Assembly: GCA_022606135.1 (NCBI GenBank) | Contig: JABYQN010000007.1 | Coordinates: forward strand, 992,001-1,056,000 | Reading direction: 5' to 3' | Length of the DNA: 64,000 nt | Source: Fomes fomentarius | Lineage: Eukaryota; Basidiomycota; Agaricomycetes; Polyporales; Polyporaceae | Part shown: one piece after another, positions 30,345 to 41,395 of the stretch | How the letters are laid out: each line of letters starts with the position of its first letter | How positions within the stretch are numbered: the first letter of the stretch is position 1 | The notes under the pieces: generated by a model | The model's input: only the letters and a program-made list of their open reading frames with translations | Databases searched by the model: none | Told to the model about the DNA's origin: nothing | Position numbers and translations under genes: made by a program

Positions 30345-32479
30345 ATGGCGTTGTCATTGGATTTACCCCTCTCCCATCTCACCATTGTCCTCCTTGCTGC
30401 GTACGCGGCCAACTACGCCCTCTGCTTGATACGATGGCGAGCACGCACCCGCGGATTCCCACTACCTCCTGGCCCGAGATCGCTCCCCTTCTTAGGCAAT
30501 ATTATCCACATGTCCAATCGGCCACTGTGGAGGGCCAATAGAGAGCTCTGTAAGAAATACGGTGAGTACAGCCAGACTGTTTCTATCCCATCAAGCTCAC
30601 ATTCTAGTACTGGCAGGTGACGTCGTGTACCTTACCATCCTAGGACAGAGCATCATCGCCCTAGGGAGTGCGGAGGCTGCCTCTGACCTGTTGGACAAGC
30701 GGTCCGCCGTCACTTCAGATAGACAACACTCGCCACTCGCCGCTTTGCAAGTATTATTGTCTCCACGATAGTCGGTGTACTGACCAAATAACTGGCGTGA
30801 TCCTGCATCACTGGCAAATAATAGGTCTGGTCAAGACTCCATCATCGCATTCATGGAGCATGGACTGCGGTGGAAACGGCACAGGCAGATGTTCGCGCAG
30901 CAATTTCCGGCGAAGCTTAAAAACGCACACTTGGAGAGCCAGCACGCCGCGGCTCATATGTTCCTTCGGGAAGTACTGGCGGATCCTGCGAAGCTGTGTG
31001 AACACATGCGATAGTGGGTGTCTCGTCGGTATCAAATGTACGTATCTTACCGGGGTTGTCCACAGCACATTCTCCTGCTTGATGGTGAAGGTGATATACG
31101 GAATCAAATTGGGAGGGAAAGATGATAGGATTATCGCCTTGATGGAGAGCGTCCTGGAAAGCGTCCAGGCCTTCAGTCCGGGGCGATTCCTTGTCCAGTA
31201 CGTCCCTGCCCTCCAATATGTGCCGTATTGGATGCCAGTGGCTGGACCTCAGTTACGCGAGCTAGAGAAGTGGCGCGCCGATGCTCACGAAGTCAAGGGA
31301 GCCCCTTTATGAAAAGTCTAGGGACGCTATGGTGAGTATATGCGCGCGCTTTTCACGCTAGTGAGCTCAGACTGCGGCATCAATATAGGAGTCGGAAAGA
31401 GGAGAGGAATCCAACCAATGTATCCTGGCCAGTATACTCGAGAAGGTAGACGAGAAGGAAGGTTCGGCACTCACAGAGGGATATGAGGTCGCAAAGAACG
31501 TCGCCATCACTGCATTCGAGGGTGAGTATAGTTATTATCTTCACGAAGCACCATATATCAATTAAATGTCCCTCGCCGGTAGGTGGCGCCGATACGGTGA
31601 GTTCTGCCACTAAGACACGAGAATGCCAGCACTGACACCCCACCTGTACAGACCTTTTCCGCTCTGCAATTTTTCTTCCTCGCCATGTCGCTGAATCCGG
31701 AAGTGCAAAAGAAGGCACAAGCGGAGCTGGACATCGTCGTTGGCCCCGGCCGTCTTCCTCGCCACGGTGACAAAGCATCGCTCCCGTACGTGAACGCGGT
31801 GGTAAAGGAGTCACTGCGGTGGCATAATGCGGCGCCATTCTCCATCCCGCACAATACCAGCGAGGACCTTGAGTACAGAGGATGGTTCATCCCGAAAGGC
31901 ACCGTGATACTGCCCCCAGCCTGGTGAGTGCGAGTCGAGTGATACTTCTTGGCAAGTATAAAGTACTATGAGCATTTCAGGGCGTGTCTACACGATCCAG
32001 AAGCGTACCCGGACCCTGACAGATTCTTCCCCGACCGCTTCATACGCGACGGTATACTGGATCCCGTCGTTCGTGACCCGGCTGACTTCGCCTTCGGCCA
32101 TGGGAGAAGGTCAGAATGTGCTCCGATATTTCTCTAGTGATACATGCAACTTACCTGCACCTAGAATTTGCCCTGGAAGGCACTTTGCCGAAGCCACACT
32201 GTTCATCCACGTAGCGATGGTCCTGCACGTTTTCAAGATCACCCCACCGGTTGATGAAAAGGGCAACGAGATTACTATCGAGCCTAAGGCGACGGGTGCT
32301 TTGCTTCTGTAAGTTCTTTCATGGCATGGTTCAACTGCATTCGAGCATTATTACTAACCCCGTGTCGGCTCGTCTGCTGTATTTCCACCAGGTATCCTGA
32401 GAACTGTAGGTGCACAATTAGACCGCGCTCTCCTCGAGCAGAGGCGTTGATCTCGGGTGCGGAATTCGAGCCTGCGTGA
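30345..32479 (+). pseudogene. Cytochrome P450 (copy 3) with a one-base frameshift
   Basis: Ten exons: 30345-30561, 30617-30746, 30825-31013, 31066-31331, 31389-31521, 31583-31596, 31652-31923, 31981-32109, 32165-32308, 32392-32479. Eight have the same length as, or match the phase of, P450 copy A. All motifs are present: the anchor LTIVLLAAYAANYALCL, PLPPGPRSLPFLGN, GGADT, ESLRW, PDPDRFFPDR and FGHGRRICPGR. Exon 4 is 266 nt instead of 265: an extra T in the CCCCTTTATG run near 31306 creates a stop just after VKGAP. Removing one T restores the paralogous reading. The intron after exon 2 uses a GC donor (GCAAGT). It could be a recent pseudogene or a base-calling error in an active gene. Confidence 0.85.
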
Positions 32480-33093
32480 GCTGCCAGTGGCCATCGTAGC
32501 CGTAGCCGTACAAGTGCACAGATTTGGGGCTCCGAAAATATCAAATCTAGCATGATTTCAATGTACAGGCTGCATATATGTGATAACATACTTACTAGTG
32601 ACAGTGCCAATTATAAAGGGCAAACCTGGCCACAAACGGAGTAAGGCTCGATTCGCCGTGGGCATGCGCCCTCCTTGCTTGCCCCACTGTGAGACTCATT
32701 CCGAGTCGAGAGATTCAATAGGAGGACGCATGCATATGGATTCGGTTTCTATAGTCTTTGAAGTAAAGTTAGTACCAGTGATTGTCTCGCTGGACTCGGC
32801 ACGACGTCCCAGCGACCCACCACGCATATGCGATAATGAATTGATGTTGGGAGACGCTCCTGACTCAGACCCAAGAAATGTGCTTGAGAGACGAAACCCG
32901 GTTTTCATTTCCAAGAATACAGCGACCAGACCAGCCCCGACTGTCAGAGGTCCTGCATACTAGGTTATGTCAGCCGGTACCACACGGACTTTGCATTTTC
33001 TACGAGCGCTTGTAAGCGATGACGTCACATAGGAGCCAGTCGCGTCACATACTCGCCCAACTTCTGGAGTTGTGCCAGCCGCTAGCTACTGCC
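32480..33093. other. Intergenic; promoter of the C2 protein
   Basis: No gene recognised. A palindromic CRE/ATF-type site (TGACGTCA) lies at 33020-33027. Confidence 0.5.
33020..33027. promoter_or_regulatory. CRE/ATF-like site TGACGTCA
   Basis: Perfect 8-bp palindrome 67 bp upstream of the C2-protein ATG, a known target of bZIP factors of the CREB/ATF group. The same octamer occurs elsewhere in the window (about 24056, 36309, 44483), so a chance match is possible. Confidence 0.35.
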
Positions 33094-34937
33094 ATGGCTC
33101 CCTCCTCTTCTCCACAATACACCTGCGAGATCGTCTTCCACCGCGCCGCAAACGTGCCCATCGCCGACCTCAACACGCTCTCCAGCGACCCATACATCCG
33201 CGCCAGTCTCTCCCCTCGAGTCGCCGCCGGTACCGGGCCGTCGCGCCAGTCCCCAGCGCCTGAGGCACAAAACATCTCGTTTCGAACCGTCACTGCACGC
33301 AGGACTCTCAACCCCGTCTTCAACGCGCGATGGCTCGTCTCTGGAATACCTGCATCTGGCTTCGTACTCACTCTCCTGTTAAACGATGAAGACCCAGGCA
33401 ATCACGATGACCGATTAGGGAAAGCTGTCATACGCTTCCCGGACCCAAATCTCGGTGACTCCAGCAGTGAATCACTGAAAGAAGGATGGGAATCGGGAGA
33501 GCGCGAGTACAAGATGCACAAGCGACATGGGAGCCTTCGCGCGAGGTTTGGAACGTATGTCGCCAAGACTCTGACGCGCGGACGGGTCGGGCACCGGGTG
33601 CGGGTCTTCGTGAGTGTGCGCGTCCTTGGACCCGCTCCGCGCCTGGAAGGAGAGGATTCGGAACGCATATATACTCTGGGACCCCGTTTGTACATTCAAT
33701 CTTACGGTCTGAGCTGGCTCATTGATATGGGCACGATTCTCAGATGTGTTCGTACGGCACTTCTCGCCGCTTGCAACACGCCTGACGTCTGTCAAGGCCT
33801 TCAAAGCCAACCGTTTGCAGCTTACAGGACCCATTCCCTCTGCTCTACGACACCGATATGTCGGCTTTGCTCCTTTTGTCAAGGCGATGTTCCGTAAACG
33901 GGGGATCGAGGGCATGATCTTGAACCACGCGCTACACAAGCAACACGGTGCCATTTACAAATGGGACAAGAACACCGTATGGGGCATCGTTGAGGACGAC
34001 ACCCTGAAGCAAGGAACGGACAAGGACAACGGAGAGGCAGCAAGTGAGCGCCCAGACCAAGCTTTCGCACGGAAGTTCCTCGAGATGGCGGAGTACGGGA
34101 CAGAAGGGCGCGTATATACCTACGCGATCATGCTTGATGGGCAATGGCGGTTTACGGTATGCTTGTTTGCTATCCTGATCTGCACACTGTCCTGATGCGA
34201 CATACCAGGAAACTGGCGAAGAGTTCGCGATCGGACTCCTCAGCAAACACACCATGCACACCGATGTGGCCGTCGAGATCGCATACAGCGGCGAATTCTT
34301 CGTTCGGCGCATACAACAACGCAAACCCCACCATACCTCTCGCAACTCTAGCACGTCCGGGCACCCCAACAGCGACGCCTTGTACGACCCCCAAGGTGCT
34401 GCCCAAGATGAAGACCGTGGTGACGACGACCCATCCAAGCTCCCACCTTCCGAGTTCGAGCTTGTCATCGACAACGACTCAGGCACGTACCGGCCCCGCA
34501 AAGACCTCCTTCCAGTCCTCGGAGAGTACCTTTCCCGTCCCTCTAACCTCGGTGCGCTGGGCCGTGTACGTACTATGGATGGGTTCGATAAGACGCTCGA
34601 GAAATGGAAGAATCAGCGCAAGGAAGAGAAGAAGGGCGCACGCCAGGGAGGAGGGAAGCGAGAGGGAGGACTGGGGCTGCTGCGACAGGCTAGTGTCAGC
34701 TCCAGTGGGTCGAGCCTCAGTAGCTCTGATGACGGCGAGGCTGTTGCTGCTGCTGCGGAAGAGGCAGGGAAGGAGAGGCGGAAGGCGAGTGGGCATGAGG
34801 GTAGTGAAGGCGGTGAGGACGACGTTGCGGAGGATCGGCGGAAGACGTTGCAGGAGGGTGCACAGCGTGCGGAGGAGAATGAGGACGATGACGCAGCTGC
34901 GCGGGAAGAGACGCAGCATGCGAATCAGGCTGGCTAA
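33094..34937 (+). CDS. C2-domain protein of a conserved fungal family
   Basis: Three exons, 33094-33685, 33744-34156 and 34209-34937, give 577 residues. The N-terminal 150 residues form a C2-like phospholipid- or Ca-binding domain (CEIVFHRAANVPIADLNTLSSDPYI and TLNPVFNARW). The middle part contains a block I associate with uncharacterised fungal C2 proteins: NHALHKQHGAIYKWDKNTVW, YTYAIMLDGQWRFTETGEEF, LLSKHTMHTDVAVEIAYSGE and ELVIDNDSGTYRP. The C-terminal 130 residues are Glu/Lys/Ser-rich and probably disordered. The first intron could instead start at G/GTCTGAG (33706); I prefer C/GTTTGT because it gives a usual 58-bp length. The start at 33094 was chosen over an in-frame ATG at 33019, which would place the CRE-like site inside the coding region. 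The biochemical role is unknown. Confidence 0.78.
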
Positions 34938-35146
34938 GGGTGCGTGCTCTCCTCTCTGTGATATGGTAGATTCTAGACTCATGTCATCAATTCGATCAGA
35001 AGGCTATGTATGCTGTAGAACTAAGGGTGACGAGAACGAGAAAGCAAGACAGCGTGCATTATCCATTGTTCAAAAGTTCGTGAGGTACCGTGTCCGTCCA
35101 TCGTAATCCCATATCTTAGAAAGCACTGACGCAGAGCTATCGATGC

Positions 35147-35722
35147 TCATTGCACGATCAGCGTGATGTTCTTGAACTCGTACAAGGGAGAGAACGACGC
35201 CTATGCGACCATGATTGAGTCATCCAGCCTAGTTAAATCTTGACAACTCGAAGCACAAATGACTCACCCCGACGAGCGACAAGTGGGCGACACCTAAGCT
35301 GACCTGTCCACTCTGGAACGTGTCTGGAACCGCGACCGAGAAGTTTTGGTGCGGGGGCGCGCTCGGGGGAGCCTCGCTGTGGTACTGCGGGTTGAACGGC
35401 CCGTTGTAGACGACATTGCCGAGGAACTCATTGACATTTTGCTCAGCGCAGATGCCGTCCCCGTTAACCCCGCCGCACGGCCAGAGCCCGATTACGACCG
35501 CGACCTCCTCAGAGCCCGTGAGCGTGTTCTATTTTCAAGACAGGGCGTCAGCGAGTGGGTACTTTGGTCATGAGAGGTGCGAGGGGGACGCACCGGGCGG
35601 TTGACCTGGACGGTAAAGTTCTGCCCTTTGGTCACGGTGGTGAGCTCCGTAGGTGCGCCGATGTCGATGTTTTGCGCGAACGTGGACGCTGCGAGGGCAA
35701 GAAGGGTAAGGAAGCACTTCAT
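35147..35722 (-). CDS. Small secreted protein, paralogue A
   Basis: Three exons, 35594-35722, 35268-35528 and 35147-35200, give 147 residues. A signal peptide (MKCFLTLLALAASTFAQ) is followed by a beta-rich domain (IDIGAPTELTTVTKGQNFTV, EEVAVVIGLWPCGG, QVSLGVAHLSLVG) with two cysteines. It resembles a family of fungal secreted proteins that I know only as uncharacterised. A neighbouring gene at 36539-37146 encodes a paralogue of the same length and intron positions. A TATA box lies about 95 bp upstream. It probably acts outside the cell or at the wall; no catalytic motif is visible. Confidence 0.82.
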
Positions 35723-36538
35723 GCTGATGATCGTGTCGTGGGCTCGAGGGTCTGGAGGTTTATGGGGAAGGAAGGAAACCTGAAAGTGAATGGAGCAAGG
35801 ACAGCTGGCCCCTCTTTATACATTGTGCACAGCCGCAAGCCGCACGCCGTGATTGGCGATCACGATACAAGGTGTACCGGAGAGACCATCTAGATTCTAC
35901 AAAATGCTCGAAGGCAATGCGACCCCGCGCCGTCACCGCAGGCCGCACGGCAGTCCAGCGAAACGTCATAACCGCGCAGGCAGGATGTGCCGGCCGTGCA
36001 GCATCCCGCGAATGTGAATGGGGTCGCCTGACAGCGATATTCCAACATCGTTCCGAAGTGGAACGCTAATACAGTGTGGAAGGAGGTGCGACCCGATGGA
36101 AGTGGGGTGGCCCGCTGGCCGGTCGCGTTCGGTATGGTTGTTCTGTTCTCAACAGCGTCGGTAACGTCGGAGTGGGAGAGACCGGGATCATGAATATGGC
36201 ATGGCAGGATTTTATTGAAGCAGAAAGCGAACAACTTGTTTTCTATATTATACCTAGTAGTATACGGCTCGTCATGCCGGCTTTACCAAACGCCCAAAGT
36301 TGCGAGCATGACGTCATTGCGTCATTGCACTCGGAAGAGGCACAGCGCCAAACCTCAGTACTATTATAGCCTACCATAGCCTGTCAGTCCTATTAACTAA
36401 AGCTCGAGCCACATAATTCAAGAGTTGAGGCAGTATACTTCGCGAGAGAGAATATAGTCCGTGTGTGCTACATGTCCGAACTTCCGATGCGATAGTATAA
36501 CACGAGTGCGTTTGCTCCGTTCAAGTTTGATTGACTGA
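35723..36538. other. Intergenic between the secreted paralogues
   Basis: Holds the promoter of paralogue A (TATAAA on the minus strand at 35815-35820) and the 3' flank of paralogue B. No gene recognised. Confidence 0.5.
35815..35820 (-). promoter_or_regulatory. TATA box of secreted protein A
   Basis: TATAAA on the minus strand, 93-98 bp upstream of the ATG. Confidence 0.55.
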
Positions 36539-37146
36539 TCACGAGGCTTCAGCGAGGTTCAGAGTGAAGTTCGCGACTTCCATGAAGGGCATCTGGCCCG
36601 CCTGAAAAAGTACCGGCATATATCAGCTCGTCACTTCGCGAAATTGCCAGAGGAATGGCATCACATACCCCTATGAGCGAGAAATGCGCAACCCCGACGC
36701 TGACCTCCATGGGAGGCTGGAAGTGCGACGGAACTTGGACGGTGAAGTTCTGGTACGGCGGGATCCAAGGCTCGACCAGCTGAGGGTCGTATGCACCTTT
36801 GTATGCGACATTTCCAAGGACTTCCTGGACGTCCTGGTCTGCGCAGTGCCCGCCGCCACAGGGCCAGAAGCCGATTGCGACAGCCACCTCGTTCGCGCTG
36901 CTCAGCGTCATCTGTGGGTAATGAACATGAGCGATCAGCGGCCAGGCAATACTCGATACTCGTTAGGAGACGAGCGGCGGGTAAAGGGGGGGGGGGTGTT
37001 ATACGAACCGGGCGTTCGACTCTGACGGTGATGCTCTCTCCGGGCGCAACTGTCGTCCATTCAGCGGGAGCACCGATGCGTATACGCTGTGCGACCGCCA
37101 AAGCGGCAGAAGCGAGCAGGCATGCAGCGGCGAAGATGAGCTTCAT
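36539..37146 (-). CDS. Small secreted protein, paralogue B
   Basis: Three exons, 37009-37146, 36669-36911 and 36539-36601, give 147 residues, the same length as paralogue A. The signal peptide is MKLIFAAACLLASAALAVAQ. Shared blocks with A include RIRIGAPAEWTTVAPGES, NEVAVAIGFWPCGGGHCADQ, LGNVAYKGAYDPQ, PYQNFTVQVP, VSVGVAHFSLIG and a short last exon ending NFTLNLAEAS. Both introns fall at equivalent places. The Cys-rich loop differs (PCGGGHCADQ versus PCGGVNGDGICAEQ). It is a tandem duplicate with considerable divergence, so an old event. Function unknown. Confidence 0.82.
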
Positions 37147-37882
37147 GGCTTTGGACAGTAAGCAGGATTGCGAAATGCGCCTTGAGTTGTCGCTTGGTGG
37201 GGGGCGAATGTGAGGGTTCTGGAGGACGAGTGTGCTAGAACTCAACAGGGAACCGAAAGCGACTCGCCGCTCCGCCTTCTATACTTTCTACGAACATGAC
37301 TAGAACGTTCGTACGATTCACATGCCGCGCCATACTGCCGACGTAAACCTAGTCCAGCGAGGACTTGGAACGCATAGGCCGTGCTGAACTGACGCAGGGA
37401 AGGCAATGCTCCGATGCGTCGAAAAATGACCTAGGTCGCGGACTCGCAAGGCCGTCATTCAATGGAGTCAAGGGGCTTCAGGTACTCCTCGGAGTCGTGG
37501 GTCCGGCACAAGTCGATCCGAGTCTCGATTGGGCGAGTGGGGCTAAAATTGCTGTTCAATAGACTTTAAGAACTGTGAGAAGGGCGCGGCTTGAGGCCTC
37601 CGACGGCCAGCACGCTCGGTGAAGTCTGGTCTCTTCACCTGCTTCCGTTTCTGCTGTGACACAGAGGACAGCACTCATGGGCGCATGAAGCACGAAAAGG
37701 GAGGTGACGCACGAGGTGTTCGGCCGGGATGGCGGTACAACGTTTAGTGGACGGAGAATGGGAGGCAGCCTCGAGGCATACTTCTTGACATGACGTAAGC
37801 TCCAAAGAGTCGAAGACTCGTGGTCGAGTCGCAAGCGGGACTCATGCTCAAGGTCTATCCGACTATTCCAGTGTTAAGTATT
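37147..37882. other. Intergenic
   Basis: Promoter of secreted protein B and 3' flank of the first DUF4436-like gene. No gene or motif recognised. Confidence 0.5.
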
Positions 37883-39437
37883 CTATACTACATGTCCGCC
37901 TCTTGCAATGGGTGCGATGTGAAGCCAGCGTGTGGCCAGAATCCTCGTCATGATGAACATCGCAGAGAACACCACCTAAGTGAGATTCTCAATCAGTCAC
38001 GACCGAGCGATAGACGGTCGATTCGTGACCAACGTACAGCAAGCAAATTCACTTCGTAGCAGAAGATGTCGAGGAAAATTCCTGGTAAAGGAAGGTCAGC
38101 AGGAAAATCGGACAGGAGGTACAGAGGATAGAGATATAAGAGCACGCAACGCGTTCGTGACAGACGGAGAAGAAACGTACCAAAGTCCGGAACATCCGGC
38201 ATCGCCGCTCGCAGCTGAGGCAGTGCCAGGATATTCGTCAAAGGCAAGATCAAGACTGAGTCCGGGAGACGAAGCCCCTTTCCTGCAGCGACAGCAATCC
38301 AAACCATTCCTATTGCCAGGAAGTAGTTTGTCACTGAGAGGGCTATAGCAAAGAGCCGCACCGCTGTTGCGCGCTGTCCGCGCACCGTCGACATGAGCAC
38401 AAGATCAGTGTCATCGCAATGCCGTAGACGATGGACTCAACTAACCCGGATGGAGAAGGTGAGCATCAAAGCTGTGGAAGTGCGTGAGGTGGTGACCAGC
38501 TCGGCGTCGGTGGACACATAGAATCCGGTCGCTCCGCCGTAGAGATGAGCGAAGTATATTGGTAAGGGAGCTTTGGTTGCAGAGTCGAATGCCTCCAATA
38601 CGACAGTTCCTGTATATCGATCGAACGGATACCATGCAGAGAGCGAGAATTGACGTCTCTGAGATGCTGTCTCGACCGGACTCGTCACCGAGAACGGGTG
38701 TGAGGTGTTGAAGGTATCAATATTAGATATTCTGAGTCGAAAGAAGTCAGTTGGTACAATCATTAAATTCGGCCCCTTGACGCGAGCTCACAAGAGTCTG
38801 CCTCGTTTGTTTGGTCGACTGGAGCGAACGAGGTCCATTGTCGCATTCCAAGACCAGTAAGAACGTCTATCAGTGAGTCATTCTGGATCAGAAATATTTG
38901 ATGACACCTGATGAAATTGCGCGCGAAGTACCAAACTTACAGGTCCACCCATAGGTCATAGGAATCCGGGGTCCGGTCGCAACCCATATCGGTGAGGGAA
39001 GCAGACGCCGACGGCGAGTCTGTGATCCATTGAGGACGAGGAAGTTCATTTGACTGATTGCATCCAACGGGCCACCAACTTATGGAGAAAGAACTAGATC
39101 CCACGTCGATATAGGCTATCTGAAGAGCAAATCCAATCTATAGCACGATAAGCGGCAAGCTCAGCATGGATGGAAGTTGAACACTGACCCCAGGTAAGGA
39201 TACGTTTGTGCCCTCAATCAGAGTCAAGTCACTGAGTACTGGTTCCACCACGTAGAATCCAAGCCCGGCATCGACATAGAGAGCGACCACGCTAATGAGC
39301 ATGAGCCCAACGGTGCCCAGTGCGCAAGCAGAAACATAAGAGTGACGGGTAACCGCGTGTCTGACCCGTGCTGGAAATTGGAATATGGAGAAGAGATTTT
39401 GGGAGATCGAGATCAGCCATGCATACAGTCGGTGCAT
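37883..39437 (-). CDS. DUF4436-like membrane protein, paralogue 2
   Basis: Six exons, 39189-39437, 38941-39137, 38792-38866, 38446-38731, 38038-38373 and 37883-37975, give 411 residues. Exons 2-4 (197, 75 and 286 nt) equal those of the neighbour at 39932-41395. Features: an N-terminal membrane anchor (LGTVGLMLISVVALYV), an extracellular-type domain with LSAWYPFDRYTGTVVL, then several spans including LPDSVLILPLTNILALPQLRAAMPDVPDFG (each part seen in both genes) and a last helix VVFSAMFIMTRIL. A GTACGT...CAG stretch of exactly 99 nt (38082-38180) may be an intron inside exon 5; both spliced and unspliced forms stay open. The start was set at the first ATG, since the frame upstream has only GTG. 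Function unknown. Confidence 0.72.
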
Positions 39438-39931
39438 TGCTAGAGGTGCAGGTGCAGAGAGTTCGCAGGGACGATGTGTGTTCAGCGGCACACGCGAACC
39501 TCATAAACCTCATACACGGCATCTCCAGGGCTGTGTCACCAAGATACCAAGGATCTGTCAACTTGCATCTGATTGAAAAAAAGCTGGTGCCTACCGGAGG
39601 AAGTGTGTCTCTTTTATAAGGATGCATGCCCATTTGCGCGCACTGAGCCCTAAACCAAGTCCCGGCGATAAATCGAGACTTGAACTGCTCCGGGTTGCAA
39701 TGACAATAAGAAACGGTTGGGATGTTGCAACAAGAGGGTTTTAGGCTGTATATTAGGATCAGATGGAGAAATCAAGGGATCCGAATACGATGGGTATAGC
39801 ATATGACACTGGTTGTGGTCGTCGTGTGAGGTACATGCTGTGCTGGCGCCTATTGTATAGTACTGCGGCCAGGGAACGGATGTAGTCAGGAAGGGCAACA
39901 CATTGTGAATGATAAAGCGCTTCGAAACCTC

Positions 39932-41395
39932 CTAACATGGCAGTGGGGGTGTCATAGTGAGTACTGGAGATCTCGAGAGCGTCCGTACTTCCCCAGGGCT
40001 GGGTTTGGCCGTAGGTGAACTTTGGCATGGGCCGCCGGGACGCTGGAACATCATCTTCGCCATAATGAACACGGCAGCGAGCACCACCTATAGTCTCAAC
40101 TTTGTCTGTAACAAACAGCACATCTAGGTCAAGACCACCCACCATCAGCAGATTAATTTCGTAAGATATTATATCGAGGAAGATCCCTATCCAAAGGGAG
40201 GTCAGCCAGACCGGAAGTGAGGTCATCCAACTTGTGAGCGCACCGAAATCCGGAACATCTGGCATAGCAGCGCGCAATTGTGGTAATGCCAGAATATTCG
40301 CAAGGGGTAGAAGCAGGACCGATTGCGGGAGCTTGCGGCCCATCCCTGCTGCAAACGCGATCCAAACCATTCCTGCAGTAAGAAACCAGTTTGTCGCTGC
40401 AAGTGCTAAAGCGAAGAGCGACACAGCAGTCCCGCGCTGTGATGTGCTAGCCTAGTTAAGACAGGTATCATACGTTATGGGGTAACTGATAACTCACGGC
40501 AATGGAGAAGGTGAGCATGATAGCTGCGGATGTGCGTGGGGTGCTGACGGGCTCGACGTCTACAGACACGGCAAACCCGGTGACACCGCCGTAGGGATGA
40601 ACGAAATAGATGGGAAGCGAAGCGTTTGTTGCGGAGTCGAATGCTTCTAATACAGTGGCTCCCATGTATCCGTCGAACGGATACCAGGCAGAAGGTGAAA
40701 ACTGTGACTTCTGGGGCGCCTTTCCGAGTGAGCTGGTTATGGAGAAGGGATGAGACGTCTTGAAGGTATCGACGGTCGTAAGCCTGGATCATATTGTCAG
40801 TGAAAGTCTCGAACCATGGTTTCAAGCGGTTCACATTGATCTGCCATGTTTTTTTGGACTATTCGGACGAACAAGGTTTGCCGTTGCGTTCCATGTCCAG
40901 TAGGGTTGGCTGTGTTATAATCGAGTTGATCAGACTGTGACGTTATATGCATGGAGCAGGGCTAGATGACTCACAGGTCTATCCATAACTCATACGAGTC
41001 GGGTGTTCTATCACAGCCCATAGAGGTAAGTGATGCGGAAGCGTCTGGCGCATCTGCAACCCATTGAGGACAAGGGAGTTCATTCAGCTGGTTGCACCCG
41101 ACGGGCCACCAGTCAATTGCGAAGGAGCCAGACGCGATGTCAATGTGCGTTATGTGCAAGGCGAAGCCGATCTATGAGCGTGTAAGTGACAGACAGTCTA
41201 TAATTGGTAGTCGGGATACTCAACACCGGGAACGGATACATTGGCACCCTCAATCAAACTGAGCGTGCTGAACACAGGTTTAGTATCGGCATTCCTACAC
41301 CAAGCCAAGTACACGATCAGAGCAATATATAGCGATCCGGAGATGATGTAGATGGGATAAGTGCAGTTCGCACAGACAGGGAAGTATCGAGACAT
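39932..41395 (-). CDS. DUF4436-like membrane protein, paralogue 1
   Basis: Six exons, 41225-41395, 40975-41171, 40835-40909, 40498-40783, 40143-40451 and 39932-40087, give 397 residues. It has an N-terminal span (PIYIISGSLYIALIVYLAW), a lumenal or extracellular domain with ITHIDIASGSFAIDWWPVGC and SAWYPFDGYMGATVLEAFD, three or more C-terminal spans (VSLFALALAATNWFLTAGMV, VLLLPLANILALPQLRAAMP) and a last span VVLAAVFIMAKMMF. The YPFD motif and multi-span C-half fit Pfam DUF4436, a family without known function. The first intron donor is GTTGAG, non-ideal, but it keeps the join identical to the paralogue (PG then IGFAL). Confidence 0.75.

Noticed and set aside
7000..33000. Secondary-metabolite gene cluster around the P450s
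   Set aside because: No polyketide synthase, peptide synthetase, terpene synthase or cluster transporter is present; most P450 copies are broken.
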